Of a stretch of 64,000 bases of DNA, positions 23,612-31,474 are shown piece by piece. This stretch comes from Bacteroidota bacterium (GTDB taxonomy: Bacteria; Bacteroidota; Bacteroidia; Flavobacteriales; Flavobacteriaceae). The stretch lies in contig JAEXIT010000018.1 in the NCBI GenBank assembly GCA_023446155.1, positions 62,001-126,000 on the forward strand, in the 5' to 3' direction. The notes under the pieces are model-generated. The model saw only the letters and a list, made by a program, of their open reading frames with translations, searched no databases and was not told where the DNA came from. Both the position numbers and the translations under genes were made by a program. Position 1 is the stretch's first letter; each line of letters begins with the position of its first letter.

Positions 23612-23650
23612 AAAGTCCTTTTGGTAAAGCGCCAAAAGGACTTTTTTTTT
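23612..23650 (+). terminator. Attenuator terminator 2 of the met operon
   Basis: A perfect stem AAGTCCTTTTGG (23613-23624) with CCAAAAGGACTT (23632-23643), a 7-base loop and a T run to 23650, just 31 bases before the metY ATG. There is no gene between it and leader 2, so its only evident role is conditional termination before metY. Confidence 0.92.
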
Positions 23651-23681
23651 AATCAAAATTCAACTTTAAATCCATAAAAAC

Positions 23682-24980
23682 ATGAGCACTCAGAAATTTT
23701 CAACAAACGCATTGCACGCTGGACATAACGTATCACATAACGCCGGAACACGTGCCGTACCGATTTATCAGACAACATCTTACGTTTTTAATAATGCCGA
23801 ACATGCAGCGAATCTGTTCGGATTAACAGAAGCAGGATATATCTATACCCGATTAAATAACCCAACCAACGATATTCTGGAACAACGTCTGGCTGCATTG
23901 GAAGGTGGTATCGGAGCTGTAGTAACGGCTTCGGGAACAGCTGCCATTGCTACAACGCTTTTAGTCTTGTTGCGCTCCGGCGATCATATCGTAGCTTCCA
24001 ACAGTCTGTATGGCGGAACGTATAATTTATTGAACGTGACCTTAGCCCGATTGGGAATTACAACCACGTTTGTAGATCCTTCCAATCCGGAAAATTTTAC
24101 AAAAGCAGCTCAGGAAAATACACGGGCTTTTTTTGTCGAAAGTCTTGGAAATCCTAAGCTGGATGTATTGGATCTCAAGGCCATTTCGAAACAGGCACAA
24201 CAGTTTAAGGTGCCGTTTATCGTGGATAATACCGTGGCCACGCCCTACTTGTTAAACCCGATTGAGCACGGAGCAAATATTGTGATTCATTCCTTAACAA
24301 AATACATCTCCGGTAACGGAACGTCCTTAGGAGGTGCCATTATCGATGCCGGAAATTTCGACTGGAGCAATGGGAAGTTTCCGGAATTTACGGAACCTTC
24401 AGCAGGATACCACGGACTCGTATACCACGAAGCTTTAGGGAATGCCGCCTTTATTGCGAAAGTTCGAATCGAAGGACTTCGGGATCTTGGAGCTGCTTTG
24501 AGTCCGTTTAATGCTTTTCAGATTATTCAGGGATTGGAAACGCTGGATATTCGGGTGAAAAAACACAGTGAAAACGCATTGAAATTGGCACAATGGCTGG
24601 AAGATCAAGATGAGGTGGCTTGGGTGAATTACCCGGGATTAGCATCCAGTCGTTACCATAATCTGGCCAAAGAATACCTGCCAAAAGGACAAAACGGGGT
24701 GGTAACCTTCGGATTAAAAGGCGGTTTTGAAGCCGCTCGATTAGTGGCCGATGAAACAAAATTGTTTTCACTACTGGCGAATATCGGGGATTCGAAATCC
24801 TTGATTATTCACCCGACGAGTACCACACACCAACAGCTAACTGAAGAACAACAATTAGCTACGGGTGTCACCAAAGATTTAGTCCGCTTGTCGGTTGGTC
24901 TTGAAGACCTGGAAGATCTGAAAGCCGACTTGGCACAAGCATTTGAAAACGTAAAATTAAAAAGAGAAGTAACGTCATGA
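23682..24980 (+). CDS. metY: O-acetylhomoserine aminocarboxypropyltransferase (sulfhydrylase)
   Basis: The 432-residue PLP enzyme of the Cys/Met metabolism family makes homocysteine from O-acetylhomoserine and sulfide. The PLP lysine is K207 in HSLTKYISGNG. The substrate-binding stretches YTRLNNPTND, TASGTAAIA and IVDNTVATPYLLNP are present. The length and the YISGNGTSLGGAI loop are those of the longer MetY type rather than MetZ or MetB. It is the first gene of a five-gene operon controlled by the two upstream attenuators, and it overlaps the OsmC gene by 4 bases (ATGA). Confidence 0.93.
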   Translation: MSTQKFSTNALHAGHNVSHNAGTRAVPIYQTTSYVFNNAEHAANLFGLTEAGYIYTRLNNPTNDILEQRLAALEGGIGAVVTASGTAAIATTLLVLLRSGDHIVASNSLYGGTYNLLNVTLARLGITTTFVDPSNPENFTKAAQENTRAFFVESLGNPKLDVLDLKAISKQAQQFKVPFIVDNTVATPYLLNPIEHGANIVIHSLTKYISGNGTSLGGAIIDAGNFDWSNGKFPEFTEPSAGYHGLVYHEALGNAAFIAKVRIEGLRDLGAALSPFNAFQIIQGLETLDIRVKKHSENALKLAQWLEDQDEVAWVNYPGLASSRYHNLAKEYLPKGQNGVVTFGLKGGFEAARLVADETKLFSLLANIGDSKSLIIHPTSTTHQQLTEEQQLATGVTKDLVRLSVGLEDLEDLKADLAQAFENVKLKREVTS

Positions 24981-25435
24981 GTACCAAAATAGTAAACGTA
25001 TTAGGATTTGTTGAAAACAGCGAACAGTTCGTTGTGAAAACAGAAAATTTCAAAGTAAGAATCAGTAATAATGTAGTTCTGGGCGATCAGAATGGGCCAA
25101 GTCCGGTTGAGTTTTTACTCGCAGGGTTTGCCGGAAGTATCAATGCAGTAGGACACATTGTAGCCAGAGAACTTAAACTGGATCTGAAAGCCCTTCAGAT
25201 CGAAATATCCGGTGAGCTGGAAACCAGTAAAATCGCAGGGCTCGATACCAATAGCAGACCCGGTTTAAAACGCATTGAAGTGGTTGTAAAACCAACTACC
25301 GATGCATCACTGGTAGTACTGAAACAATGGATCGATACCGTAAAAGAAAGATGTCCGCTACGTGATAGCCTGCTCAATACGTCTTCGGTATTGCTAACAT
25401 TGGTAAAAGAATATACAACATCGGAAGTGGCCTGA
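24977..25435 (+). CDS. OsmC family protein lacking the first redox cysteine
   Basis: 152 residues with the OsmC/Ohr fold: an N-terminal beta part, the helix FLLAGFAGSINAVGHIVA, and the late ERCPLRDSL motif. Classical OsmC and Ohr peroxidases use two cysteines. Here the second is present (C126) but the first is Ser54 (AGS instead of AGC), so thiol-peroxidase activity of the usual kind is unlikely. It overlaps metY by 4 bases and sits inside the methionine operon, suggesting a sulfur-metabolite role that cannot be named from sequence. Confidence 0.85.
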   Translation: MSTKIVNVLGFVENSEQFVVKTENFKVRISNNVVLGDQNGPSPVEFLLAGFAGSINAVGHIVARELKLDLKALQIEISGELETSKIAGLDTNSRPGLKRIEVVVKPTTDASLVVLKQWIDTVKERCPLRDSLLNTSSVLLTLVKEYTTSEVA

Positions 25436-25486
25436 TACAGTCACGCCCGATTGGAAAAAGAAAATTAAGTTGTTTTGTTTGTTTTT

Positions 25487-25522
25487 ACTGCCTCTAACCC
25501 GTCTGCAATCGTTAGAGGCAGT
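25487..25522 (+). other. Strong hairpin inside the met operon
   Basis: Between osmC and metX, perfect 12-base arms ACTGCCTCTAAC (25487-25498) and GTTAGAGGCAGT (25511-25522) enclose 12 bases. Only TTTC follows before a run of A, so it is not a good terminator. It may stabilise or mark a processing site in the mRNA. Confidence 0.5.
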
Positions 25523-25540
25523 TTCAAAAAAAGAAAAGGA

Positions 25541-26533
25541 ATGAGTACGTTACATAAAATAGACCTGTTTGATTTTAAACTGGAGAATGCCGTAGTAAAA
25601 CGGTGGTTACCCTTGTATTATCAGACTTTCGGACAAGCCATTGGGACGGCTCCGGTAGTGTTGGTAAACCATGCGCTAACCGGAAATTCACAGGTGACCG
25701 GAGAAAAAGGATGGTGGAAAAGCCTGATCGGCCCCGGAGCGGTAATTGATACCGACTATTATACAGTAGTCGCATTTAATATACCAGGTAATGGCTATGA
25801 CGGAAATCCGGATAACCTGATTCTTACTTATACAGACTTTACCACAAAAGATATTGCTGCAATTTTTTGGGAAGGATTGGAATACCTCGGCATTCCAAAA
25901 TTGTTCGCGGTAATCGGCGGAAGCCTTGGCGGCGGAATCGCATGGGAAATGGCATTTCTAAAACCACTTCAGATTGAAAACCTGATACCCGTTGCGACCG
26001 ATTGGAAAGCTACGGATTGGTTGATTGCCAATGTGCTGGTTCAGGATAAAATTCTGAATAATTCCGAAAACCCGATTCACGATGCCCGATTGCATGCCAT
26101 GTTGCTGTATCGTACGCCCTTATCGTTAAATACAAAATTTAACCGGGGACAAAAGGAGTCGACTCAAGAATATCAGGTCGAAAGCTGGTTGTTGCATCAT
26201 GGCGAAAAATTGAAAAGTAGATTTCAGTTGGCGTCCTATAAACTAATGAATCATTTGCTAAAAACCATAGGGGAAACGACCCATTGTGGGAGCTTCTTGC
26301 AATTCGGAAAAGAAACCACGGCACATATTCACGTGGTGGCGGTCGATAGCGATTATTTTTTCACAGCCGATCAAAACCGGGAGACCTACGAAATTCTGAA
26401 AAGAGTTACAACCAACGTTCACTATCACGAAATACAATCCATTCATGGGCACGATGCCTTTCTGATTGAATTCGAACAATTAAACAACATATTACAAAAC
26501 ATATTTATAACCACTAAACAAAGAATACAATGA
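25541..26533 (+). CDS. metX: Homoserine O-acetyltransferase
   Basis: A 330-residue alpha/beta hydrolase that acetylates homoserine from acetyl-CoA. The nucleophile is S128 in IGGSLGGG; the acid is D271 (VDSDYFF) and the base H304 (HGHDAFL). The substrate-side phrase NHALTGNSQV near residue 45 is also typical of MetX. The ATG at 25541 (MSTLHKIDLF) is preferred to an in-frame TTG at 25475, which would translate the intra-operonic hairpin. Its stop overlaps the thrA start by 4 bases (ATGA). It supplies the substrate for MetY and probably for the MetZ-like enzyme. Confidence 0.93.
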   Translation: MSTLHKIDLFDFKLENAVVKRWLPLYYQTFGQAIGTAPVVLVNHALTGNSQVTGEKGWWKSLIGPGAVIDTDYYTVVAFNIPGNGYDGNPDNLILTYTDFTTKDIAAIFWEGLEYLGIPKLFAVIGGSLGGGIAWEMAFLKPLQIENLIPVATDWKATDWLIANVLVQDKILNNSENPIHDARLHAMLLYRTPLSLNTKFNRGQKESTQEYQVESWLLHHGEKLKSRFQLASYKLMNHLLKTIGETTHCGSFLQFGKETTAHIHVVAVDSDYFFTADQNRETYEILKRVTTNVHYHEIQSIHGHDAFLIEFEQLNNILQNIFITTKQRIQ

Positions 26534-28941
26534 AAATATTAAAATTTGGAGGGAAGTCGCTGGCTTATAATGGTGGTTTCGATAAGGTACTCCGCATTAT
26601 TCAGGAGAAAGTCGAAAATCAGGAAAAGATCGCAGTAGTGGTTTCGGCTATCGGAAATGCTACCAACGAACTGGAACAAATATTGGAAGCCGCTTCAAAA
26701 AACAAATCCTATATCGAACAGCTGGAAACGTTTAAAAAGGAGCAACAGGGAAATTCGGCCGTCGATCTTTCCTCTGAATTTTCACTACTGGATAAATTGT
26801 TCGAAGGTGTAGCACTGTTAGGCGATTACAGTCCGAAAATTAAAGACAACGTACTGGCTCAGGGTGAAGTCATCGCAGCAAAGGTGGTCACCGATGCCTT
26901 GCAACAAAAAGGATTAAAAGCTCATTTTTCGGATGCCCGCTTACTGATCAAGACTGATGCTAAATTCGGAAATGCACAACCACTGGAGCAGACGTCCCGA
27001 AAGAACATTCTCAATCACTTCAAACAACATAACGGTACCACGATCAATGTCGTCACCGGGTTTATCGGGTCGAATGGCAATGACGAAACCACCACATTGG
27101 GCCGTAACGGAAGCAATTATACCGCTTCTTTAATTGCAAATTACCTCGAAGCAGAAGAACTACAAAATTATACCCATGTGGATGGGATTTATACCGCCAA
27201 TCCCGATCTGGTAAAAGACGCTAAAAAAATAGACCGGCTGTCGTTTAACGAAGCCAACGAATTGGCCAATTTCGGAGCGACAATACTACACGCAAAAACC
27301 ATCGTTCCGCTTATCGAAAAAAATATCCCACTTCGGGTACTGAATACGTTTAACCATCGTAATAAAGGAACATTGATCACCGCGGTATCGGATAACGAAG
27401 GCATTAAAACGCTTTCGGTAATGGATAATGTGGCGCTGATCAACCTGGAAGGAAGAGGCCTTTTAGGCAAAACCGGAGTCGATGCCCGTATTTTCCGAGT
27501 AATGGCCGATAATGAGATCAGTGTGAGTATCATTTCACAGGGATCGTCCGAAAGAGGAATCGGGATCGTGGTGGCCGCCGATAAGGTGACCAAAGCCATT
27601 GTAGGTTTGGAACGCGAATTTGAAAATGATTTCTATAATAAGGATGTAAGCAAAATCTCGGCTAACGATGATGTGGCGGTGATTTCCATTATTGGTCAGG
27701 ATTTGAGTACGTTCCACAAACCGTATACGGCTTTAATCCGAAATAAAATTGTACCGGTGTTGTTCAATAACACCATAACCGGTAAAAATGTGAGTTTGGT
27801 TGTCCAAAAAGCGCAAACCCACAAGGCGCTGAATGTGATTCACGGAGAAATCTTTGGGGTGGCCAAAAAGATCAATATCGCGGTGTTCGGACATGGATTG
27901 GTTGGCGGAACATTGATTGATCAGGTTTTGGCTTCCGCCGAGAATATTGAAAAGGTAAAGGGGATCAAACTCAACATTTTTGCCATTGGAAATTCCAGAA
28001 AAGCACTGTTGAATAAGGATGGAATTACAGCCGATTGGCGGGATGAAATCTCGCAAAACGGAAAATTATACAGTGTGGACGACGTCATCGATTATGCGGA
28101 AGAACACCATCTGGAAAATCTGATTGCGATTGATAATACGGCCAGTGCCGATTTTATCGAAAATTATATTCCGCTAGCTGAAAAAAGTTTCGATCTGATT
28201 TCGTCCAATAAAATAGCCAATACCGTAGGATATGCTTTCTATCGGAAACTGCGTAAAACATTAGCCGATAATCAGAAAAATTATTTGTACGAAACCAATG
28301 TGGGCGCAGGTTTACCATTGATCGATACCATTAAGTTACTACATCTTTCCGGGGAAAATATCACCAAAATAAAAGGCGTGTTTTCCGGAACCTTAAGTTA
28401 TTTATTCAATCATTTCTCCGTAGAAAACAGACCGTTTAGTCAGGTGTTGCAGGAAGCGGTCGACAAAGGTTTTACCGAACCCGATCCGCGCGAAGATCTT
28501 AGTGGTAACGATGTGGCTCGTAAATTATTGATTTTGGCTCGCGAACTCGACTTACAAAATGAATTTGATGAAATCAAAATACAAAACCTGATCCCGGAGA
28601 AATTACAACAGGGTAGCGCTTCGGAGTTTTTAACCCGGATTTCCGAACTGGATGCGCTTTATCAGTCGGTAAAAGAACAACAACAACCCGGATATGTATT
28701 GCGTTATATCGGCGAATTGTCGGGTGACTTACAACAGGACAAAGGCAATCTTGATGTAAAATTGGTTTCTGTTCCGGGGAATTCTGCCTTGGGACAATTA
28801 AAAGGTTCCGATTCAATTTTTGAAATCTATACCGATTCTTACGGGGATCAACCCATTATAATTCAAGGTGCCGGAGCCGGAGCTTCGGTAACCGCAAGAG
28901 GTGTTTTTGGGGATATCCTACGATTGTCGGAGAAAAAATAA
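26530..28941 (+). CDS. thrA: Bifunctional aspartate kinase / homoserine dehydrogenase I
   Basis: 803 residues: an N-terminal aspartate kinase (about 1-280; KFGGKSLAYNGG, LGRNGSNYTASLIA), a central ACT regulatory region (about 295-440; INLEGRGLLGKTG, SIISQGSSERGIGIVV), and a C-terminal homoserine dehydrogenase from about 448. The dehydrogenase part has NAD(P) loop AVFGHGLVGG and GVFSGTLSYLFNHF. The usual KFGGTS reads KFGGKS here. It performs the first and third steps from aspartate to homoserine. Its place in the met operon, rather than in a thr operon, means homoserine supply is set by the methionine attenuators. A Thr-rich leader is absent. Confidence 0.95.
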   Translation: MKILKFGGKSLAYNGGFDKVLRIIQEKVENQEKIAVVVSAIGNATNELEQILEAASKNKSYIEQLETFKKEQQGNSAVDLSSEFSLLDKLFEGVALLGDYSPKIKDNVLAQGEVIAAKVVTDALQQKGLKAHFSDARLLIKTDAKFGNAQPLEQTSRKNILNHFKQHNGTTINVVTGFIGSNGNDETTTLGRNGSNYTASLIANYLEAEELQNYTHVDGIYTANPDLVKDAKKIDRLSFNEANELANFGATILHAKTIVPLIEKNIPLRVLNTFNHRNKGTLITAVSDNEGIKTLSVMDNVALINLEGRGLLGKTGVDARIFRVMADNEISVSIISQGSSERGIGIVVAADKVTKAIVGLEREFENDFYNKDVSKISANDDVAVISIIGQDLSTFHKPYTALIRNKIVPVLFNNTITGKNVSLVVQKAQTHKALNVIHGEIFGVAKKINIAVFGHGLVGGTLIDQVLASAENIEKVKGIKLNIFAIGNSRKALLNKDGITADWRDEISQNGKLYSVDDVIDYAEEHHLENLIAIDNTASADFIENYIPLAEKSFDLISSNKIANTVGYAFYRKLRKTLADNQKNYLYETNVGAGLPLIDTIKLLHLSGENITKIKGVFSGTLSYLFNHFSVENRPFSQVLQEAVDKGFTEPDPREDLSGNDVARKLLILARELDLQNEFDEIKIQNLIPEKLQQGSASEFLTRISELDALYQSVKEQQQPGYVLRYIGELSGDLQQDKGNLDVKLVSVPGNSALGQLKGSDSIFEIYTDSYGDQPIIIQGAGAGASVTARGVFGDILRLSEKK

Positions 28942-28965
28942 ACCATATTTAAAACAAACAAAACC

Positions 28966-30144
28966 ATGAGTAATACAGCATTCGGATTCGAAACGCAGGC
29001 CATTCGAACCCAAACAGAACGCAGTCAATATCTGGAGCATTCGGTACCCTTGTACCTGACGTCCAGTTTTATTTTTGAAGATGCCGAAGACATGCGGGCT
29101 TCTTTTGCCGAAGAAAAAGATCGGAACATTTATAGTCGGTTTTCCAACCCAAATACCAGCGAATTCGTAGAAAAGATCTGTAAAATGGAAGGTGCCGAAT
29201 CGGGTTATGCTTTTGCTACGGGAATGGCAGCGGTATATTCGACCTTTGCCGCGCTGTTAAATTCCGGTGATCATATCGTCTCGGCCAGTAGTGTATTCGG
29301 ATCGACGCATACACTTTTTACCAAGTATTTCCCAAAATGGGATATCACAACCAGTTATTTCTCGATTACCGAACCGGAAACAATCGAAAGTTATATCCAA
29401 CCGAATACCCGTATTCTGTATGCCGAATCGCCAACCAATCCCGCCGTGGACATTCTCGATTTAGAATATCTGGGGGAAATTGCTAAAAAACACAACCTGA
29501 TTCTGATTATCGATAATTGTTTTGCAACACCGTATCTTCAGAATCCCATTGCCTTTGGTGCCGATTTGGTGATTCATTCGGCAACCAAATTAATCGACGG
29601 ACAAGGTCGGGTTTTGGGAGGTGTGACGGTTGGAAAGGAAGAACTAATCCGTGAAATTTACCTGTTTTCGCGAAATACAGGGCCGTCATTGTCGCCGTTT
29701 AATGCGTGGATTTTGTCAAAAAGTTTGGAAACATTACCGGTTCGGGTGGAGAAGCATTGTGAAAATGCCGAAAAGATCGCTCGATTTTTAGAGAATCATC
29801 CCAACGTTCAAAGAGTAAAATATCCTTTTTTAAAGTCGCATCCGCAATATGAAATTGCGAAAAAACAAATGCGACTGGGTGGGAATATTGTCGCTTTCGA
29901 AATCAAAGGCGGGATCGCAGCTGGTCGACAGTTTCTGGACAAAATCAAACTGTGTTCATTGTCGGCAAATTTAGGGGATACCCGTACGATTGTGACACAT
30001 CCAGCGTCGACCACACATAGTAAACTCACTGAAAACGAGCGACTGGCAGTAAGCATTACCGACGGACTGGTACGGATTTCGGCCGGTCTGGAAAGTGTGA
30101 ACGATATTATCGCCGACCTCGAACAGGCACTTACTGCAATTTAA
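28966..30144 (+). CDS. metZ: O-acyl-homoserine sulfhydrylase-like PLP enzyme (MetZ type)
   Basis: A 392-residue Cys/Met metabolism PLP enzyme. The PLP lysine is K208 (HSATKLIDGQGRVLGG). YSRFSNPNTSEFV, ATGMAAVYSTF and IIDNCFATPYLQNP mark the family. The TKLIDGQGR wording and length fit the MetZ O-succinylhomoserine sulfhydrylase subgroup. Because MetX is an acetyltransferase, the likely substrate is O-acetylhomoserine. It could alternatively act as a cystathionine gamma-synthase. It is the last gene of the metY-osmC-metX-thrA operon, 24 bases after thrA. No terminator is seen before the metH promoter. Confidence 0.85.
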   Translation: MSNTAFGFETQAIRTQTERSQYLEHSVPLYLTSSFIFEDAEDMRASFAEEKDRNIYSRFSNPNTSEFVEKICKMEGAESGYAFATGMAAVYSTFAALLNSGDHIVSASSVFGSTHTLFTKYFPKWDITTSYFSITEPETIESYIQPNTRILYAESPTNPAVDILDLEYLGEIAKKHNLILIIDNCFATPYLQNPIAFGADLVIHSATKLIDGQGRVLGGVTVGKEELIREIYLFSRNTGPSLSPFNAWILSKSLETLPVRVEKHCENAEKIARFLENHPNVQRVKYPFLKSHPQYEIAKKQMRLGGNIVAFEIKGGIAAGRQFLDKIKLCSLSANLGDTRTIVTHPASTTHSKLTENERLAVSITDGLVRISAGLESVNDIIADLEQALTAI

Positions 30145-30154
30145 GCACGGAAAT

Positions 30155-30185
30155 TTGGTTCGTATAAAACAATTGCGTTATTTTG
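30155..30185 (+). promoter_or_regulatory. Promoter of the metH-metF operon
   Basis: TTG at 30155-30157, 20 bases, then TTATTTTG at 30178-30185 (one mismatch to TAnnTTTG). The start of transcription would fall just before the SAM-I riboswitch. Confidence 0.55.
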
Positions 30186-30208
30186 CACTGTTCTTATACA
30201 GACTGAAA

Positions 30209-30326
30209 TGTTATCACGAAAGGCAGAGGGAATAGACCCGATGAAGCCTTAGCAACCCTTTACACTTTAAAGAAGGTGCTACATTCTACCCGAAAACAAT
30301 ACCAATTGGTTTCAGGATAGATAACA
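30209..30326 (+). promoter_or_regulatory. SAM-I riboswitch (S box) upstream of metH
   Basis: P1 is formed by TGTTATC (30209-30215) and GATAACA (30320-30326). Between them are the conserved S-box elements: GCAGAGGGA, GACCCGATGAAGCCTTAGCA, a second helix with AAGGTGCTACATTCTACCCG, and a short P4-like hairpin (CCAATTGG). The order and spacing match the SAM-I aptamer, which senses SAM and normally lowers expression of methionine genes. It sits in the 332-base gap before metH. Confidence 0.92.
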
Positions 30327-30440
30327 AAGAGAATACTTTTCTGGTATTCCCTCTCTCTTTACGGATGACATTTTTTTAACTGATTTTCAGAACGGCAAAA
30401 GCTAAAGCAACACGCTTACAGTGCTTTCGGCGCTGTTTTC
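30327..30440 (+). promoter_or_regulatory. Expression platform region of the metH SAM-I riboswitch
   Basis: TATTCCCTCT (30345-30354) is the exact complement of AGAGGGAATA (30225-30234) inside the aptamer. It can also form a local hairpin through GAATAC (30331-30336) and GTATTC (30344-30349). These two pairings are mutually exclusive, so the segment is the probable switch. A T run follows at 30371-30377. A weaker hairpin with CAGTGC (30419-30424) and GCGCTG (30430-30435) plus TTTT lies further on. I cannot tell which one is the actual off structure. Confidence 0.5.
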
Positions 30441-30476
30441 GTATTGACTTTGGCCAAAACTAAAAAAAACTAAAAA

Positions 30477-31469
30477 ATGTCAAAGATTAATGAAGCGTTG
30501 CAAAACAGAATCCTGATTCTCGACGGAGCCATGGGGACGATGTTACAGCGATACCACTTTTCGGAAGAAGATTTCAGAGGAGACCGATTTAAAGATTTTC
30601 CACATCCGCTAAAAGGAAACAACGATCTCCTTTCGATTACGCAACCACAGGCAATTCGGGACATCCATGCGCAATATTTTGAAGCAGGAGCCGATATTGT
30701 CGAAACCAATACGTTTTCCGGAACGACAATCGGTATGGCCGATTATCATCTGGAAGATTTGGTTTACGAACTCAATTACGAATCGGCTAAAATTGCCCGG
30801 GAAGTAGCCGATGCCTTTACGGCTAAGAATCCCGAAAAGCCACGGTTTGTGGCGGGTTCCATAGGGCCAACCAACCGTACGGCCAGTATGTCACCCGATG
30901 TGAACGATCCCGGATTTCGGGCGGTTACCTTCGACGATTTACGCATCGCCTATAAACAACAGGTAGAAGCCTTGATCGACGGTGGAAGCGATATATTATT
31001 GGTGGAAACTATTTTCGATACGCTAAATGCCAAAGCGGCTTTGTTTGCCATCGATGAGGTAAAAGAAGAACGTAATCTGGATATTCCGGTAATGGTGAGT
31101 GGTACGATTACGGATGCTTCCGGTAGGACATTGTCCGGACAAACGGTTGAGGCTTTCCTGATTTCGATTTCGCATATTCCGTTGTTGAGTGTCGGATTTA
31201 ATTGTGCGTTGGGAGCCGATCAGCTAAAACCGTATTTAAAACGATTGGCACACAATACCTCTTTTAATATATCGGCACATCCAAATGCCGGATTGCCGAA
31301 TGCTTTCGGACAATACGATCAGACACCGGAAGAAATGCAGGGATTGATAAAAGAGTATCTCGACGATAACCTGATCAATATTATTGGTGGTTGCTGTGGA
31401 ACAACTCCGGAGCATATTCGCCTGATTGCCGAAGTGGCAAAAGAATACCAACCCCGAATTTTAGAATAG
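30477..31469 (+). CDS. metH: Methionine synthase, homocysteine-binding module (split MetH, N part)
   Basis: The 330-residue product is the homocysteine S-methyltransferase module of cobalamin-dependent methionine synthase, encoded separately. The zinc-binding cysteines are C243 (GFNCALGA) and C306-C307 (IGGCCGTTPEHI). ILDGAMGTMLQRY at the N-terminus is the family opening. It lacks the pterin, cobalamin and activation modules, which are encoded 5 bases downstream, so the two polypeptides presumably assemble. It is the first gene of the operon under the SAM-I riboswitch. Confidence 0.93.
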   Translation: MSKINEALQNRILILDGAMGTMLQRYHFSEEDFRGDRFKDFPHPLKGNNDLLSITQPQAIRDIHAQYFEAGADIVETNTFSGTTIGMADYHLEDLVYELNYESAKIAREVADAFTAKNPEKPRFVAGSIGPTNRTASMSPDVNDPGFRAVTFDDLRIAYKQQVEALIDGGSDILLVETIFDTLNAKAALFAIDEVKEERNLDIPVMVSGTITDASGRTLSGQTVEAFLISISHIPLLSVGFNCALGADQLKPYLKRLAHNTSFNISAHPNAGLPNAFGQYDQTPEEMQGLIKEYLDDNLINIIGGCCGTTPEHIRLIAEVAKEYQPRILE

Positions 31470-31474
31470 AGAAC

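Noticed and set aside
25475..25540. TTG-started extension of metX, considered as a third leader peptide
   Set aside because: It has no ATG, no run of Met codons, and no following terminator; it simply reads through the intra-operonic hairpin.
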